This document shows, one piece after another, positions 25,558-36,911 of a stretch of DNA of 64,000 nucleotides. This DNA is from Chamaea fasciata (lineage: Eukaryota; Chordata; Aves; Passeriformes; Sylviidae). Numbering within the stretch: position 1 is the first letter of the stretch; every line of letters starts with the position of its first letter. The notes under the pieces were generated by a model. That model was given only the letters and a program-made list of their open reading frames with translations, made no database searches and was not told the origin of the DNA. Location: assembly GCA_029207755.1 (NCBI GenBank), contig JARCOQ010000005.1, positions 44,293,621-44,357,620 on the forward strand, written 5' to 3'. Position numbers and translations under genes: made by a program.

Positions 25558-28500
25558 CAGTTGTCTGTTGGATTACAATTAGCTACAATAAAAGCTGAAG
25601 CAATCTTTGAGCAGACCAGCCCATCCACACAGCAGAACAGTCATAACTGTCCTTCTGCTAGCAATGGTTATGGCTCACACAACTTCCCTAGTGCCAGGAT
25701 AACCTTATCACTGTAGAAATAGGCAGGGATAAAGGGAAGAAAGGAAAAGCAGGAAAGGAAGTTGGGAAACACAGAGATTTTTAAAAGCAAGGTGACTTGT
25801 ATATTCCGTATGATTTCTCCCTTTTTTTTTTTTTTTACATATTTAAGTACCGCATTTTACATATTTAAGTACAAGCATTCAGCTGTGTCTCTCTCTGCCC
25901 TTAATAAAAATTTATTGCCCCTTCAGCATACCCAGGAAGACTCACCCATTCCCTGGCACAACCCTCTATACCTACACTCAGGTTGGCTCCACACATTGCT
26001 TTACATGTGCTGTTCCTCAGCACATTCTTTTCCCCACACTCACTCAATCACACCCTCTTCTTCCTCTAGTACTCTTCAACTTTTACAGCACCAATATATT
26101 ACTCATAAAGCTCAAGTCTCAAGTTATGTTAGATGTGGATGTTACCAAGTAAGAATGATGAAGGCTAGCATGTCAAGAAGTCTTTTCTTCTGGCTGCAGG
26201 AAGAAAATGTGGAGTACGTATTAGTTAGCAGCCGATGAAGTAGAGCCATCCAATGGTTCACGTGAAAAGTCAAACATGAAAGAACATCCTGTCTGAGTTT
26301 GTATTATACCCATATTGAACAGCTTTCTCCAGTGTTCTTATGATGAAATCACATAATTGAAGTAGCTGGATTCATAAAGTATTACTCAAAAAGAAAATAT
26401 ATGAAAGTATAGTTTCTTTATATCTAGGGTTTAGTATTTAAAGTCTATTCACTAAGAAAGGCAATTGTACATCAAGTTGAAGCTCATAATGTGGCAAACG
26501 CTTGATAGCTATAGACATGAAAAATGTCTTCAAATATCTGCCAAGACAGAAAAGTTATGGTTGCATCTGTAAAAGTTTACAGTCCTTAACATAAACATGA
26601 ATTTCACAGTACCTTTAGAAATTAATCTACTGAAGCAGTTTCTCTCAATGAATCAAAAGCACTGTAACAGGGAAGTCAGTAGAAGATCCAATCTTACCTT
26701 CAAATAAACTACCATTTCTAAATAATGCACACAGAGAGTATTTAAAAACTGTTGAGAATGGGTAGCGTCAGCATCAATTTTAAATTCGTATAACAAAGTA
26801 CTTGTACTACGTGTTCATTCTTTGTAATTTAGACTTTATTACATAAGAGACCTGTACATTGAGTTCAACTGGGGACAAATTGAGTGGCAGACATCACTTC
26901 ACAGTTAAAAGGGACTACTCCAGTGTTATAGAATGAGGAAAACATGCCACTGGAGTCAACAGAATACGATCCATTTGTAATTATTAGTAATTGTCAGAGG
27001 TCTAGAATGAAATGGTTTTATGATCTCTAATACTGGGGACATCTACACATCAAACTCACAACAATCTTAGCCAGCATAATACCAATTCCACAACTGGAAC
27101 TATTCAGGTCCCTTTCACATACATGAAAGACCCAAAAGACTTTACAGACCTTTGACAAAGTCCATCTGGCAGCAGTCTAGATACAAATACTACATAAAGC
27201 TGACACAAAGAGGAGTTAAAAAAAAAAAAAAAAAAAGGAAACATCTTTGAGGTCATCAGTGAAAATCAAAAAATGAGAGATAAAAGCTAAAAAGAACATG
27301 CTCACCATTTAAATTACAGAATTTTAATTCATGTGTACAGTTTTTATTTATTTTACTGGACTTTGTTTGGTGCCACTTACAATGCATCTCTAGAAATTAT
27401 CTGCACTTTTGGTCCTACTATCAGCGGAAAACCACTACCCATTTCCAAAAAGTCCAAGTATTCAATTGCAAACTCTGGTTTCGGACGCATTTCAAGGCAA
27501 GTATCTTGAGTCTAATAGATGATTTCAAAAGATATGTCACCACTTTGAACAGCAACAAATTTGCAGTTGCAAATAAAACTCAAGTTTTTTAGCATTTCCA
27601 TAATCAGGATGACTTGCAAAGCCTATGCCTTCTAACCAATTTTAACTCGACTTTGTCCTCAGTCAAATTCTAAATCCTATTTCAAACTTAATTTAAACCA
27701 CAATATCTTCATTTCCTTTAAAACTCAAATTGACAAGATCTGTAGTAAAGCACTGTCCTTGGTGGATCAAGCCTCCTGCTAATACTAGCAATCCATGGGA
27801 TATGTTTAATCCACGGGATCTTTGGTCTTTCCCTAGGATTAGCGTTCATTATTCAGGCAGAAGGAAAGAGTGACAAACACTGAACCACAGAAATCAGGTC
27901 TATAATTATCGTTAGAAAAAAAAATAAAGGTTCTTTGTGACATCTTTTATGCTTCCAGGAATGCATTGCTATTGCCATAATTTTCTTTCCTATATAAAGA
28001 TGTCTTATCTAAACTCTTAAAAATAGTAACAGTAAGGTTCAAGAAACAATATAAAAACCGTAAGTAAGTTCACCCTTTCCCATCCTGTGAGAAATGTTAA
28101 AACTGGCTACTAACATTAGAATTAAGGTGTACCCTAAATGCTTATCCCAGAGTTTTAATTTAGTGTAAAATTTATATATACATGTAACTTATGGAGGTAC
28201 ACTGCCTTTTAAGAAATTTTACATTTTATTCACCTACCCTTTGTCTGCACTGAAAATATTAAGTACTCACTCAGAATAATCATTTTCAATTTAATCAGAA
28301 ATTTTACTAATTTATTACTACTTTATGCAAGAAAAAGCAATATTAAAATTTATGTTAAATGGAAAATGAAGCTTTTTAAAATCAATTTTTAATTCTAAAT
28401 ATGCATAACACTGCTAAAACATTGTAAGCCCTCTACACTCCACTTGACCTGTTGAGAATGAGATGAACTCAGCAGCATCCCTGAAAACTCACAGGCACAG

Positions 28501-31500
28501 TCACATAAGTTAAGGAAGCCCTGAGATAAAGCTGAAAACAATATTTTAGGAAATCTTATGATAAAGATAGAGCTACAATGTCATAATGTAAGCCAACTAA
28601 GATTACATGAATAGTTCTATGCAATATAGTCAGTCCAGTAAACTTACAAAGCTTGCACAAGCATGATGCAAGAATGGAATTTGTTGCATTAGTTATTTAA
28701 TTTAATAGGGCAACAAATGAAATAATATAGCAAAGGCAGAATAATTTAAAAAAGCAGACTTCAGACAAGACTATAACCTGAAGAGGAATTGTCTATCAAT
28801 ACTAGCAACAGGCAGACTAGGTAAGTTCTAAAACGATAGCAAAACTTTTCTCTTCTTCCTGAGAAACACTTAATTACCAGAATAGAAAACATTTTTCTTC
28901 TGTGGAGGAATCCAAAACAGCTGGATTTCATCCCAAACCCAGGAAACAGGGAACTTTAATAAAACAATGGACAGATCAACTTTTACAGTGGTTCAGCTTT
29001 ACAAGCAGTAACAATAGAAAAGGTACAAATTTACAGCATATTTACAGTAAATACCACTGCCATCAATATTTTAACAGTTGTTACCTAGACAATAGTAAAT
29101 CTGAGCCTCACTACACTGAAAGGTGTGAAGATGTTAACATACATCTCAGTGACAAGTTGAATTATAGAATCAAACACCCCCAGTCTTTGATCTGAAATTG
29201 CCCACATTTATTGTTTCTCAGGACAAAGTTCAGTAACCATTTACTCAGCTTCTAATGGAAACAAACAGTAGTTATTATAAAGTAGTAACTAAAGCCTTAT
29301 ATACTATGGGGAAACTCCAGGAGGAAAACTTGATTTTATTCTGCGTAACTGCATTTTTTATATAAGTGCATTTTTTTCCTTCTATCTTCCTAAAATTTGG
29401 GGAATCGAAATTACTACTAAGAAAAACTATATCAATGGTGAATGTTTCTCAAGACTACCTACACACAAATAGTGGACCACTCTCGTACTAGTTGTATAAG
29501 AGGAAAAAAACCCAAATATTTACTAAAAGGAACAAGTTTCAACAGATAATTATCAAAATATGCAATTTAAATAAATTAAATTCAAAGAAATCTAAAATTT
29601 AAATAATTCATGTGGATTGTGCAATAAAGGAAAGCACTCACTCAGAGCACTAGTCAGAGTAACAACTAGAAGTTCCCTACTTGATTTTTCCTGATTTGGA
29701 GCTTCCAGAGTCTCAATGCTCCAACCATACGATCATTCTGATGATCCTTCTCAAGTACAGATTCTGTCTCACAGGTCCTGGAAAACTTTCTGGAAACAAT
29801 CTGTCAAGATAAATACAATTCTTCAGTAAAACTTTTTTTTTTTAAGGAGAAGAGAACTTGAAGCTAGCTAGCTCTAATAATATACTCACGTTTTAATCCA
29901 TCCCCCATACCAATACCATTTTATTGTGGCCATACACAGAAAATATATTTCACCTGCTCAGAAGTTGCACATGCAGAACCCAAAGCATATGGAAATCACT
30001 AGACTAAAATCCAGAGCCACCAAAGTGATTTCCTACTCCTACCAACATGTACATCTATATGCAAATCTTCCATTTGCCCACAGACTGTCTTTGCACGATT
30101 TTCTGTGTGCAAAAACGAATCAGACACACATCTGTGCCTTTGACCTCAGCAGAGTCCACAGGCATAGCTTAAATGCTACCTTCTGCTGGTCTCTTAACAC
30201 CAGGAGGTTCAACTCCTAAATTGCAAACAGCTCTGCCGCATATATTTAGTAACAGTAGTTGAACCACAGTCTGCAACAAAAGCACCGAAATAAAAGTGAT
30301 AATACCAAAAGCCAGTAATGCATTCAGTCATCAAATATTCCCATACAATCAGAGCAGTGATCAGCTTGCATGCCTGGATGTTTTCAAGTAGCCCATAATC
30401 AATCTTAAGAGACTGGTAATGGGTCATAAAGATAACAATGACTAACTATGACTAAAAATTCGTGGGCTACATATAATAAATCTGCTCTACCCATACTGTT
30501 GTACAGATCTATCAGTATTTTGGAGTATTTTTCAACCCAAATGATTCCATGATTTTATCATCTATTCTTTTTTAAAGGTAGCCTCTAACAAGAAATGTTA
30601 AGCCTGACTAAATGTATAAAGGTCAAGAACCAGCATTTTGGAATTAAGTCTTCAGATGAAAACAGTGCAGAGGAACACTCAGGTTTTTTTATTGCTTTCT
30701 CTGCCACCACACCTTTGCAGAAATCACTTTTTCCATTTAACTCTGAAATTCAACCAGATATAAGAGCAAAATTTAATAAGTGCTTACCGCTCATGTAAGC
30801 ACTTAATCCTCACTAAAGGAACTACCTTTAATAATTATGTCAAGTATGTGTTCAACTCACAGGTACACCAAATAGCTTCCACTGCTATTGAGCACATTTC
30901 CTCATAAAACGTAGCTTGGTCAAGCCCCCAGTGTTTCTGCCACAAATTATTATGTTTTACTACAGTCAAAAAAAATGTGCATTGTCATACAAACTCTCCT
31001 GCTAGATTTATATAACATCATATCAGAAATAGACAGGGTCAAATAGTCAGTAACCCGGCTACACAAACATAACAAAATAAACATAATAAATAAATAACCT
31101 ATTCTATGAGACTCGAGTGCCAAGTCTAGCCAAGAAGACTTTTGTTAGATAAGGAAAGAAGATTGCATAAATGACTTTCTATTCTTCCATTTTTGATGCA
31201 CCTGATAATAATGCAGCAACCCTTACATTAATAATCTGGCTTCCAATACGTATGTTCTGCCAGAGAGAGCTGCATGATTTTGATGTAAGGCCACTATAAA
31301 CTCTTTCCCTCAGCCCATTGCTGGAAAACATACTGCACAGATTTAGCCAAACAGAACATGTGTCCATCTCTTGGAAACTCAGTTCATGGTCTGATTTTCC
31401 TGCACATTAAACCAGGACACTGGAGCAGCTGGTATTTATTACAGGCTTGCTGCTGCTCTGGGAGTGATAACATCTTAACCACAGGCAGACCTTCAAAACT

Positions 31501-34500
31501 ATTTGGGTATTTTTGCAGCTTTGAATAAGTGAAATCCTATCTTTCCAACAAGTCCAACTCCTCAAAACCTAGATATTTTACCCTTTTTTATTCAGGAAAT
31601 TGAATAAGGATCAACAAAGGGCCCCATACTATTACGATCTTCACGGAGCCACACTTCTAATTTTCTTAGCACATAAATACATCTACTTGCACTAAAAGTA
31701 GTTTACTACCAGAATTAAATCAAAACTCGAATTTAAAGAGTGTCATGGCAGTGAATTCATAACGAGGAGAAAATACTAAGGACCCAATTGTGAAATGCAC
31801 CTCTCATGGGAGGAATATTTTTGACTATAAAACTAAACAACAGGAGATACAATTAACAAAGCTTTATGGCCTTAGGAACTTAAATTTAAAATTACATAAT
31901 CTCACAGAAAATCTGAAATACCTAACAATGATCTTAATTTCTGCTTACTTATTTCATGGAATTTGGACAAATCCCTCAGATTTTAGATTGCGTCCATGAT
32001 AAAAATAAAAGAATTTTGCATTAGTTTTAAAAAATCTTCTTCAGGTACTTTGAATGAAGTTGAGTATTATCAATATAACTTTATCACAGAAGCCCAATAA
32101 TATATGCTAAGTAGTTATGTAAGGTAGTACTTTTTCTATTTTGCTAAAAGTTTAATTTTAAACAAATCCAAACCAATCACAATTCACTGAACACAAAAAA
32201 AAGGCACAAAAACCAGGCAGTTCTCTAAATATACAAAAAATAAACATGCTCAGATGTCTACATTGAAATGAATATAATTGCATTTAATTGATTCCCCCTT
32301 TCAATTAAATGGTGACTATTATTCATCCCCACCCATAGAATTTGATACTAATCCCTATCTTTACTGGCAGAGTCACTTTTACCAGACATCAAAGGAGTCT
32401 TTTTGATAAATCAAGATTATAAAACTGGACTGGCAGACAGTAATAGTGTAATTGCATACAGTTCATACATGTTGTTCAACAACAATAAACCGAAGGAAAA
32501 AAAAATGTTGGCGGCTCTAGCAGAGGTCTAGACTCACCTGAAAATTAGGGAGCCCTGCGAATGCAACTCCTATTATAGTGAGCATGTATGTGTACTCAAA
32601 GTGCAGTTTAAAACAGTCAGGTGACAGTCTGGCTCTAAGAAAAAAGATAATGTGGGACTTACTTCATAAAAGCTTCTTTATGTAGCAGCACGATTTAGAA
32701 ATATGTAAGTGTTCCATTTTTTGAAATTCTTCCTCTTCAGTGTTTACCAGAAGATAGTGCATGCTTGAATTGGCATGCCTCTTGCATATATTTTGGCACT
32801 TAAAAGTATTTTAAGACTAATGCTGGCATTTTCATAACTGCTAAATCATTAAAAAGATAATATTTTAAGTCTGCAGGGAAGCTAGCTTGGCACTGTTCTC
32901 ATTTGCTTGCTTACCTAGAATATTTTCTTTTCCTGCCAAATATATAAAATCTCAGAAGAATCATTACTCCCTCCTATTGTATCTTGGTGGAGTAAATCAA
33001 CTCAAATAAGAACTAACTCAATGAATCCTTACATTTTCCATAAACCAGATGCTCTCATATTCAAATAAGTTCAAGCTTTTTTCCTAAGTTTGGGAAAGCT
33101 GCTAACCAGTCTGGTTGTCAGGCTAACCTTTCCAACCCCAACACTGCAGTTACTGCAGCTTATGCTGGTATGATGACTGGGCTGCAGCTACAGGCAGCCT
33201 TTCACCTGGCCACAGTGCAGCTGAATGAGGACCTACCATTCCAAAAGCCCATGCCATGCCGCACTAGAGGGATGCATTCTTAAGACAGTGTTTGCTCCTG
33301 AACTTTGGGATTATTGAGCTGGTTTAGCTGTTGAATAACAAAGAAATGTTAGAAATGAGACAGAGCAAATGATCAACCAGAATAATAAGTAAAGACACTG
33401 ATCTCCCGAATATAAAGTCATAATTTGGATGTGCTATTTGAAGAGGTGAGAAAAAATCATAGGTATCCATTCCTCTCTAGAACAAATATTAAGTAGAGGA
33501 CTAAAAGTACCTCCAAAGCAAATATTTCTTTTTTATTAACCATAATAAACTAAGACTGGCAAAAAAAGTCACATAAAACTCGCCAGAACAGTTATTGAGC
33601 ACTGCAGTTTCTAATCTCAGCAATAAATGTAGGTCAAGGGAACTGGAAAATCTAATTACTCTGTAAATTTTTAAACCTGTTTCTTTCTTCTCAAGGAAAA
33701 GAAAATTGTTCCTTTGCATTTAAGCAGACTTCACTTCAAAGTGTAACTACAGCTAGGTGAGAAATTACTTTTGCCTGAACGTAGATGCTTTTGAACCTCC
33801 GTCTTTGCACCCTGGGTTGTACACTCAGTTCTGGTTCACAGTGGTACTCAAGGTATCACCACTTACTTCACAATTACTGGAGCTAAAACACAAAATCCAG
33901 AGACATGCATCAGAAAAAAGCAGATAAAAACTCCCCCATCACTGAATAAAACAGATCTTTGGTACCACACTGCAGCAGTTCCTTTCAGCAATATATCCCA
34001 TTTGACACCCACTATTCATACACTGCATTAAGAAAGTACAAAGCAATGCATCATTACAAAACTATTATGAGTATCTGATAGCAGTGTAAATATCGATTAT
34101 TCACTGATTATATAATTTTTCACACAGTTGATGCTGATTTCAGTGTGTACAGAGACCATATTACTTAGATTTACAGGAAAAAAGAAACAAGTGAAAAAAA
34201 TACAAAAACTTTGAAGATTCAAGCCTCCTGATGACTCTAAAAACCAAGGATTAAGGATCACATTTCCAAATTTAAAAAAAAAAATAGTAACTTAAGGCAC
34301 TTCAGATGAATTCACAGCACAATGAATCTCAGCTTCTCTCTCTCAAAACAAAAAACAAAACAAACAAAAAGATCAGGAGCTGTAACTACAGCCAGCCACT
34401 GACTGACCTGTCTCACACAGCTCTGTCTTCCAGCCCTTAACTCTGCGATTCGTGACAAGGAAACTATGAGTTTCACAACAGGTAGATTTGTGTGTTGTGT

Positions 34501-36366
34501 TCTGATTCGGCAGTCAAATGTTTTGTTTGTTTTTGGGGGGTGGGAGGGGTGAGTTGCACAGAAGTGGAAAACCTGGCCTAAGATCATCTGATCTTTGGAC
34601 AGTGCTCTCATTAAGTATAAATCCTATTTTTGAACTTCCTCCAATTCCATGAGAGGTGAAGCCTCCCAAACAAACAAACAAAAAAAAACCCCAAACAAAC
34701 AACAACAAAAAAAGCTAATTCAGAAAGATCCATGTGGAAGACTTAAAATGGGTTTGCCTTGAAAGGTAAACCCTGAAGCAGTAGCTCAAGGAACCATCCC
34801 AAACCAAAATGAGTTCTACCCTGGTCTGTTTTAAAAAGCAAAGGAATGACAAGATTTTCTTTTTTTGCTTTATGCATTTGATGAATGACATCTGCCCAGT
34901 TTGTAGAGATGTAAACTATATGAGAGTTCAGCAGACTATATCACCCTCCCTGCTCTGTATCATGGATGAATTTATGAATACAAGCATCAAAACCATTCCA
35001 CAGCATTCTCAAAGCCTTCAGATATTAACTTGGTAACCTTAGAACTAAAATTTTCAGACACTAATTAGGTATTGGTCCTACCCTCACATTAAAAAACAAA
35101 AAAAGAAAAAAACTTTTAAGAATTTATCCTGGCTGGAGATCCATTAAATTGTTAAAATCATATGTAGACTGAGTCCTGACTGGTGACAAGCAGCAATAAA
35201 TGAGACCTGCATCTGCACTGAATGAGAAGAAAAGGAAGAAATCTTATCTGCCAGTCCATTTGCTAAGCAGCTAAAGTGGCAAATTGGCAGAAGCCTTCTT
35301 AAAAAGTTATGTTTATACAAGTAACTAATGTGGAAAAGCAAATTAAATATGGAGTTGCTTAATCTCTGGGTGTTTGACTTTACAGCTTATTATAACGTTG
35401 GCAAAATAACATAACTCATTACAATTGTGCTTTCCTGCCTTCAGCTTTCACGGTTCTGAAGCATGATATTGCACTGATTCATTGCACTTAGTTCATATTC
35501 TGAAGAACAGAAGGTCCAAATTTCACCAAGAACCAGGGCAATCAGTGATGACAAACCAATCTCCCTTCAATGCATGCCATAAACAACAAATAAAAAGTCT
35601 GACTTGTTACAGATCAACAAAACTGTTAAAAAAATAATCTTAGGATGAAAAAATAGGTGTTCTGGAACAGCAGGAAACAAGCAGAATAGAAATTTAAAGC
35701 ACATTGGTCTACCCTAAAAGCACAAAAGACCCTGCTGAACAGCAAAAAGATTCAGATGAAGGGAAAGTTTATGGAACAGTTGAGACGGGAGATTTTTACA
35801 ATCACAGCACTACAACAAGGACCCACCACCTTCTGTCTGCCAACACGGCCGAGTAATCTTTCATGCACAAGCACTGTCAACTTGCAGTTGAGAGCAATCT
35901 AGGGGCATTGAAAGGAGGAGCATTTCCTTGTTTAGCTTTTGGATGGGTTTTTTAAGTTGTTTGGGAGTTATTAGGACAACAGCCATATGATAATAAAAGT
36001 ATGGAGCTAGCAGAGTTCTTCCTAGCCTACTGGCAGCACCGGAAAGGCCTTCTGTCTATCCTTAGCTCGCAAATAATATAATACAAACGAAACAAAACCA
36101 GCGTGAGCTGCCCGCACCCCGGCCTGCACAGAGCACGTGTTCCAAAAAGAAGTTATTTCAAAGAGGGGTTAACTTACACTGCCAAAGCTACACCCTTATT
36201 ACGGCACCCGAGCCATGTGCATACCCCACGTACCGCGCAGGGAAAGCCGCCCCGCCTAGCACACCTACGCCGGGCTCGGTGCCACGGCGGCGGCCGGCAC
36301 AGATCGCAGCCCACCCGGGCCCCGCAGCCGCGCCGGGCACCGGCCCGGCGGACCTGGAGCGGCGCC

Positions 36367-36397
36367 TGCGCCGGTGCCGCCGGTGCCGCCGGTGCCC
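36367..36397 (+). repeat. Nine-base GCCGGTGCC-type tandem repeat in the CpG island
   Basis: About three near-identical CGGTGCCGC units upstream of the presumed transcription start, directly after the first NRF1-like site. Short and GC-only. Confidence 0.75.
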
Positions 36398-36533
36398 CGG
36401 GCCCGCACAGCGCCCGCCCCGCGGTGCCGATCGCGCCCGCCGTGACCGGCGCTTCGCCTCCCGCCCCCCGCGGCCCCGCCCCGCCCGGCGCCTGCGCGGA
36501 GCGGCGCGGCGGGCGCAGGAATGCGCCTTACGG

Positions 36534-36540
36534 TTAAATA
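36534..36540 (+). promoter_or_regulatory. NUDT4: TATA-like TTAAATA element in the CpG island
   Basis: TTAAATA is the only AT-only heptamer in the core of the island. It sits about 275 bases before the start codon, just after GC boxes and an NRF1-like site. If it works as a TATA box, transcription would begin near 36565-36570 and give a 5' UTR of about 245 nt. The position of the start site is inferred. Confidence 0.4.
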
Positions 36541-36604
36541 GTGGGGGCGCAGGGGCGGCCGCCGCGGGCGGGCGGCGGCGGCTCGGGGCGCCGGGAGAGC
36601 CTCC

Positions 36605-36667
36605 ATGGCGCGGCGCAGCTCCCGGGGCGGCGGCACCAGCGGCAGAGGCGGCGCGGCGCTGTTGTGA
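36605..36667 (+). other. Upstream ORF of 20 codons in the probable NUDT4 5' UTR
   Basis: ATG at 36605 (G at +4, T at -3) opens a frame that ends at TGA 36665-36667, 145 bases before the NUDT4 start and out of frame with it. The encoded peptide is Arg/Gly/Ser/Ala-rich, as expected of GC-rich DNA. It would matter only as a brake on NUDT4 translation, and only if the transcript starts upstream of it. Confidence 0.3.
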
Positions 36668-36812
36668 CAGCGGCGGGGACTGGCCTTCCTCCAGCCCCGC
36701 TCCCGAGCGGGGGCCCCGCGCCGGTGTCCCAGGGGCGCGGCGCCGGCGCTCACAGAGAGGAGCCGTGGCGGCAGCAGCGGCGGCCGGGGGCAGCCGGCGT
36801 GTCACCGCCTCT

Positions 36813-36911
36813 ATGATGAAATTCAAGCCGAACCAGACGCGGACGTACGACCGGGAGGGCTACAAGAAGCGGGCGGCGTGCCTGTGCTTCCGCAGCGAGC
36901 GGGAGGACGAG
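36813..36911 (+). CDS. NUDT4: NUDT4 coding exon 1 (residues 1-33)
   Basis: 33 whole codons, from MMKFKPNQ to FRSEREDE, ending GAG|GTGAGC. Two ATGs stand in tandem (36813 and 36816). The first has T at -3, the second has A at -3, so initiation at Met2 is possible; I chose the first to match the usual MMKFK start. The exon is GC-rich because it lies in the CpG island, unlike the later exons. It encodes the basic N-terminus and the start of the Nudix fold's first strands (around AACLCF, residues 21-26). Confidence 0.96.

Larger units (their letters stand above)
15776..36239. other. Intergenic DNA upstream of NUDT4, no recognised gene
   Basis: AT-rich. Low-complexity tracts: A25 at 16769-16793, A17 at 22179-22195, a T/G tract with a G15 run at 25487-25557, A19 at 27218-27236, and CAAA-type tracts at 23786-23812, 34344-34370 and 34668-34713. 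An 18-bp direct repeat lies at 25833-25850 and 25855-25872, and nested dyads at 24071-24117. A plus-strand open frame of 158 codons at 25762-26238 shows no known domain. Possible minus-strand exons between 27.4 and 32.6 kb are given as a lead only. Confidence 0.55.

Noticed and set aside
25762..26238. 158-codon open frame on the + strand
   Set aside because: It begins in a T-rich tract, encodes a low-complexity Phe and Ser/His-rich peptide, and resembles no family I know.
35144..35341. Minus-strand segment with an excellent pyrimidine tract before an open frame
   Set aside because: No in-frame GT donor follows before a stop, the encoded peptide is not recognisable, and two frames look equally protein-like.
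1..36000. Exons of EEA1, expected from vertebrate gene order to lie on this side of NUDT4
   Set aside because: No coiled-coil, zinc-finger or FYVE-coding segment is seen. From memory, the interval between these genes is large in other vertebrates, so its absence is expected.
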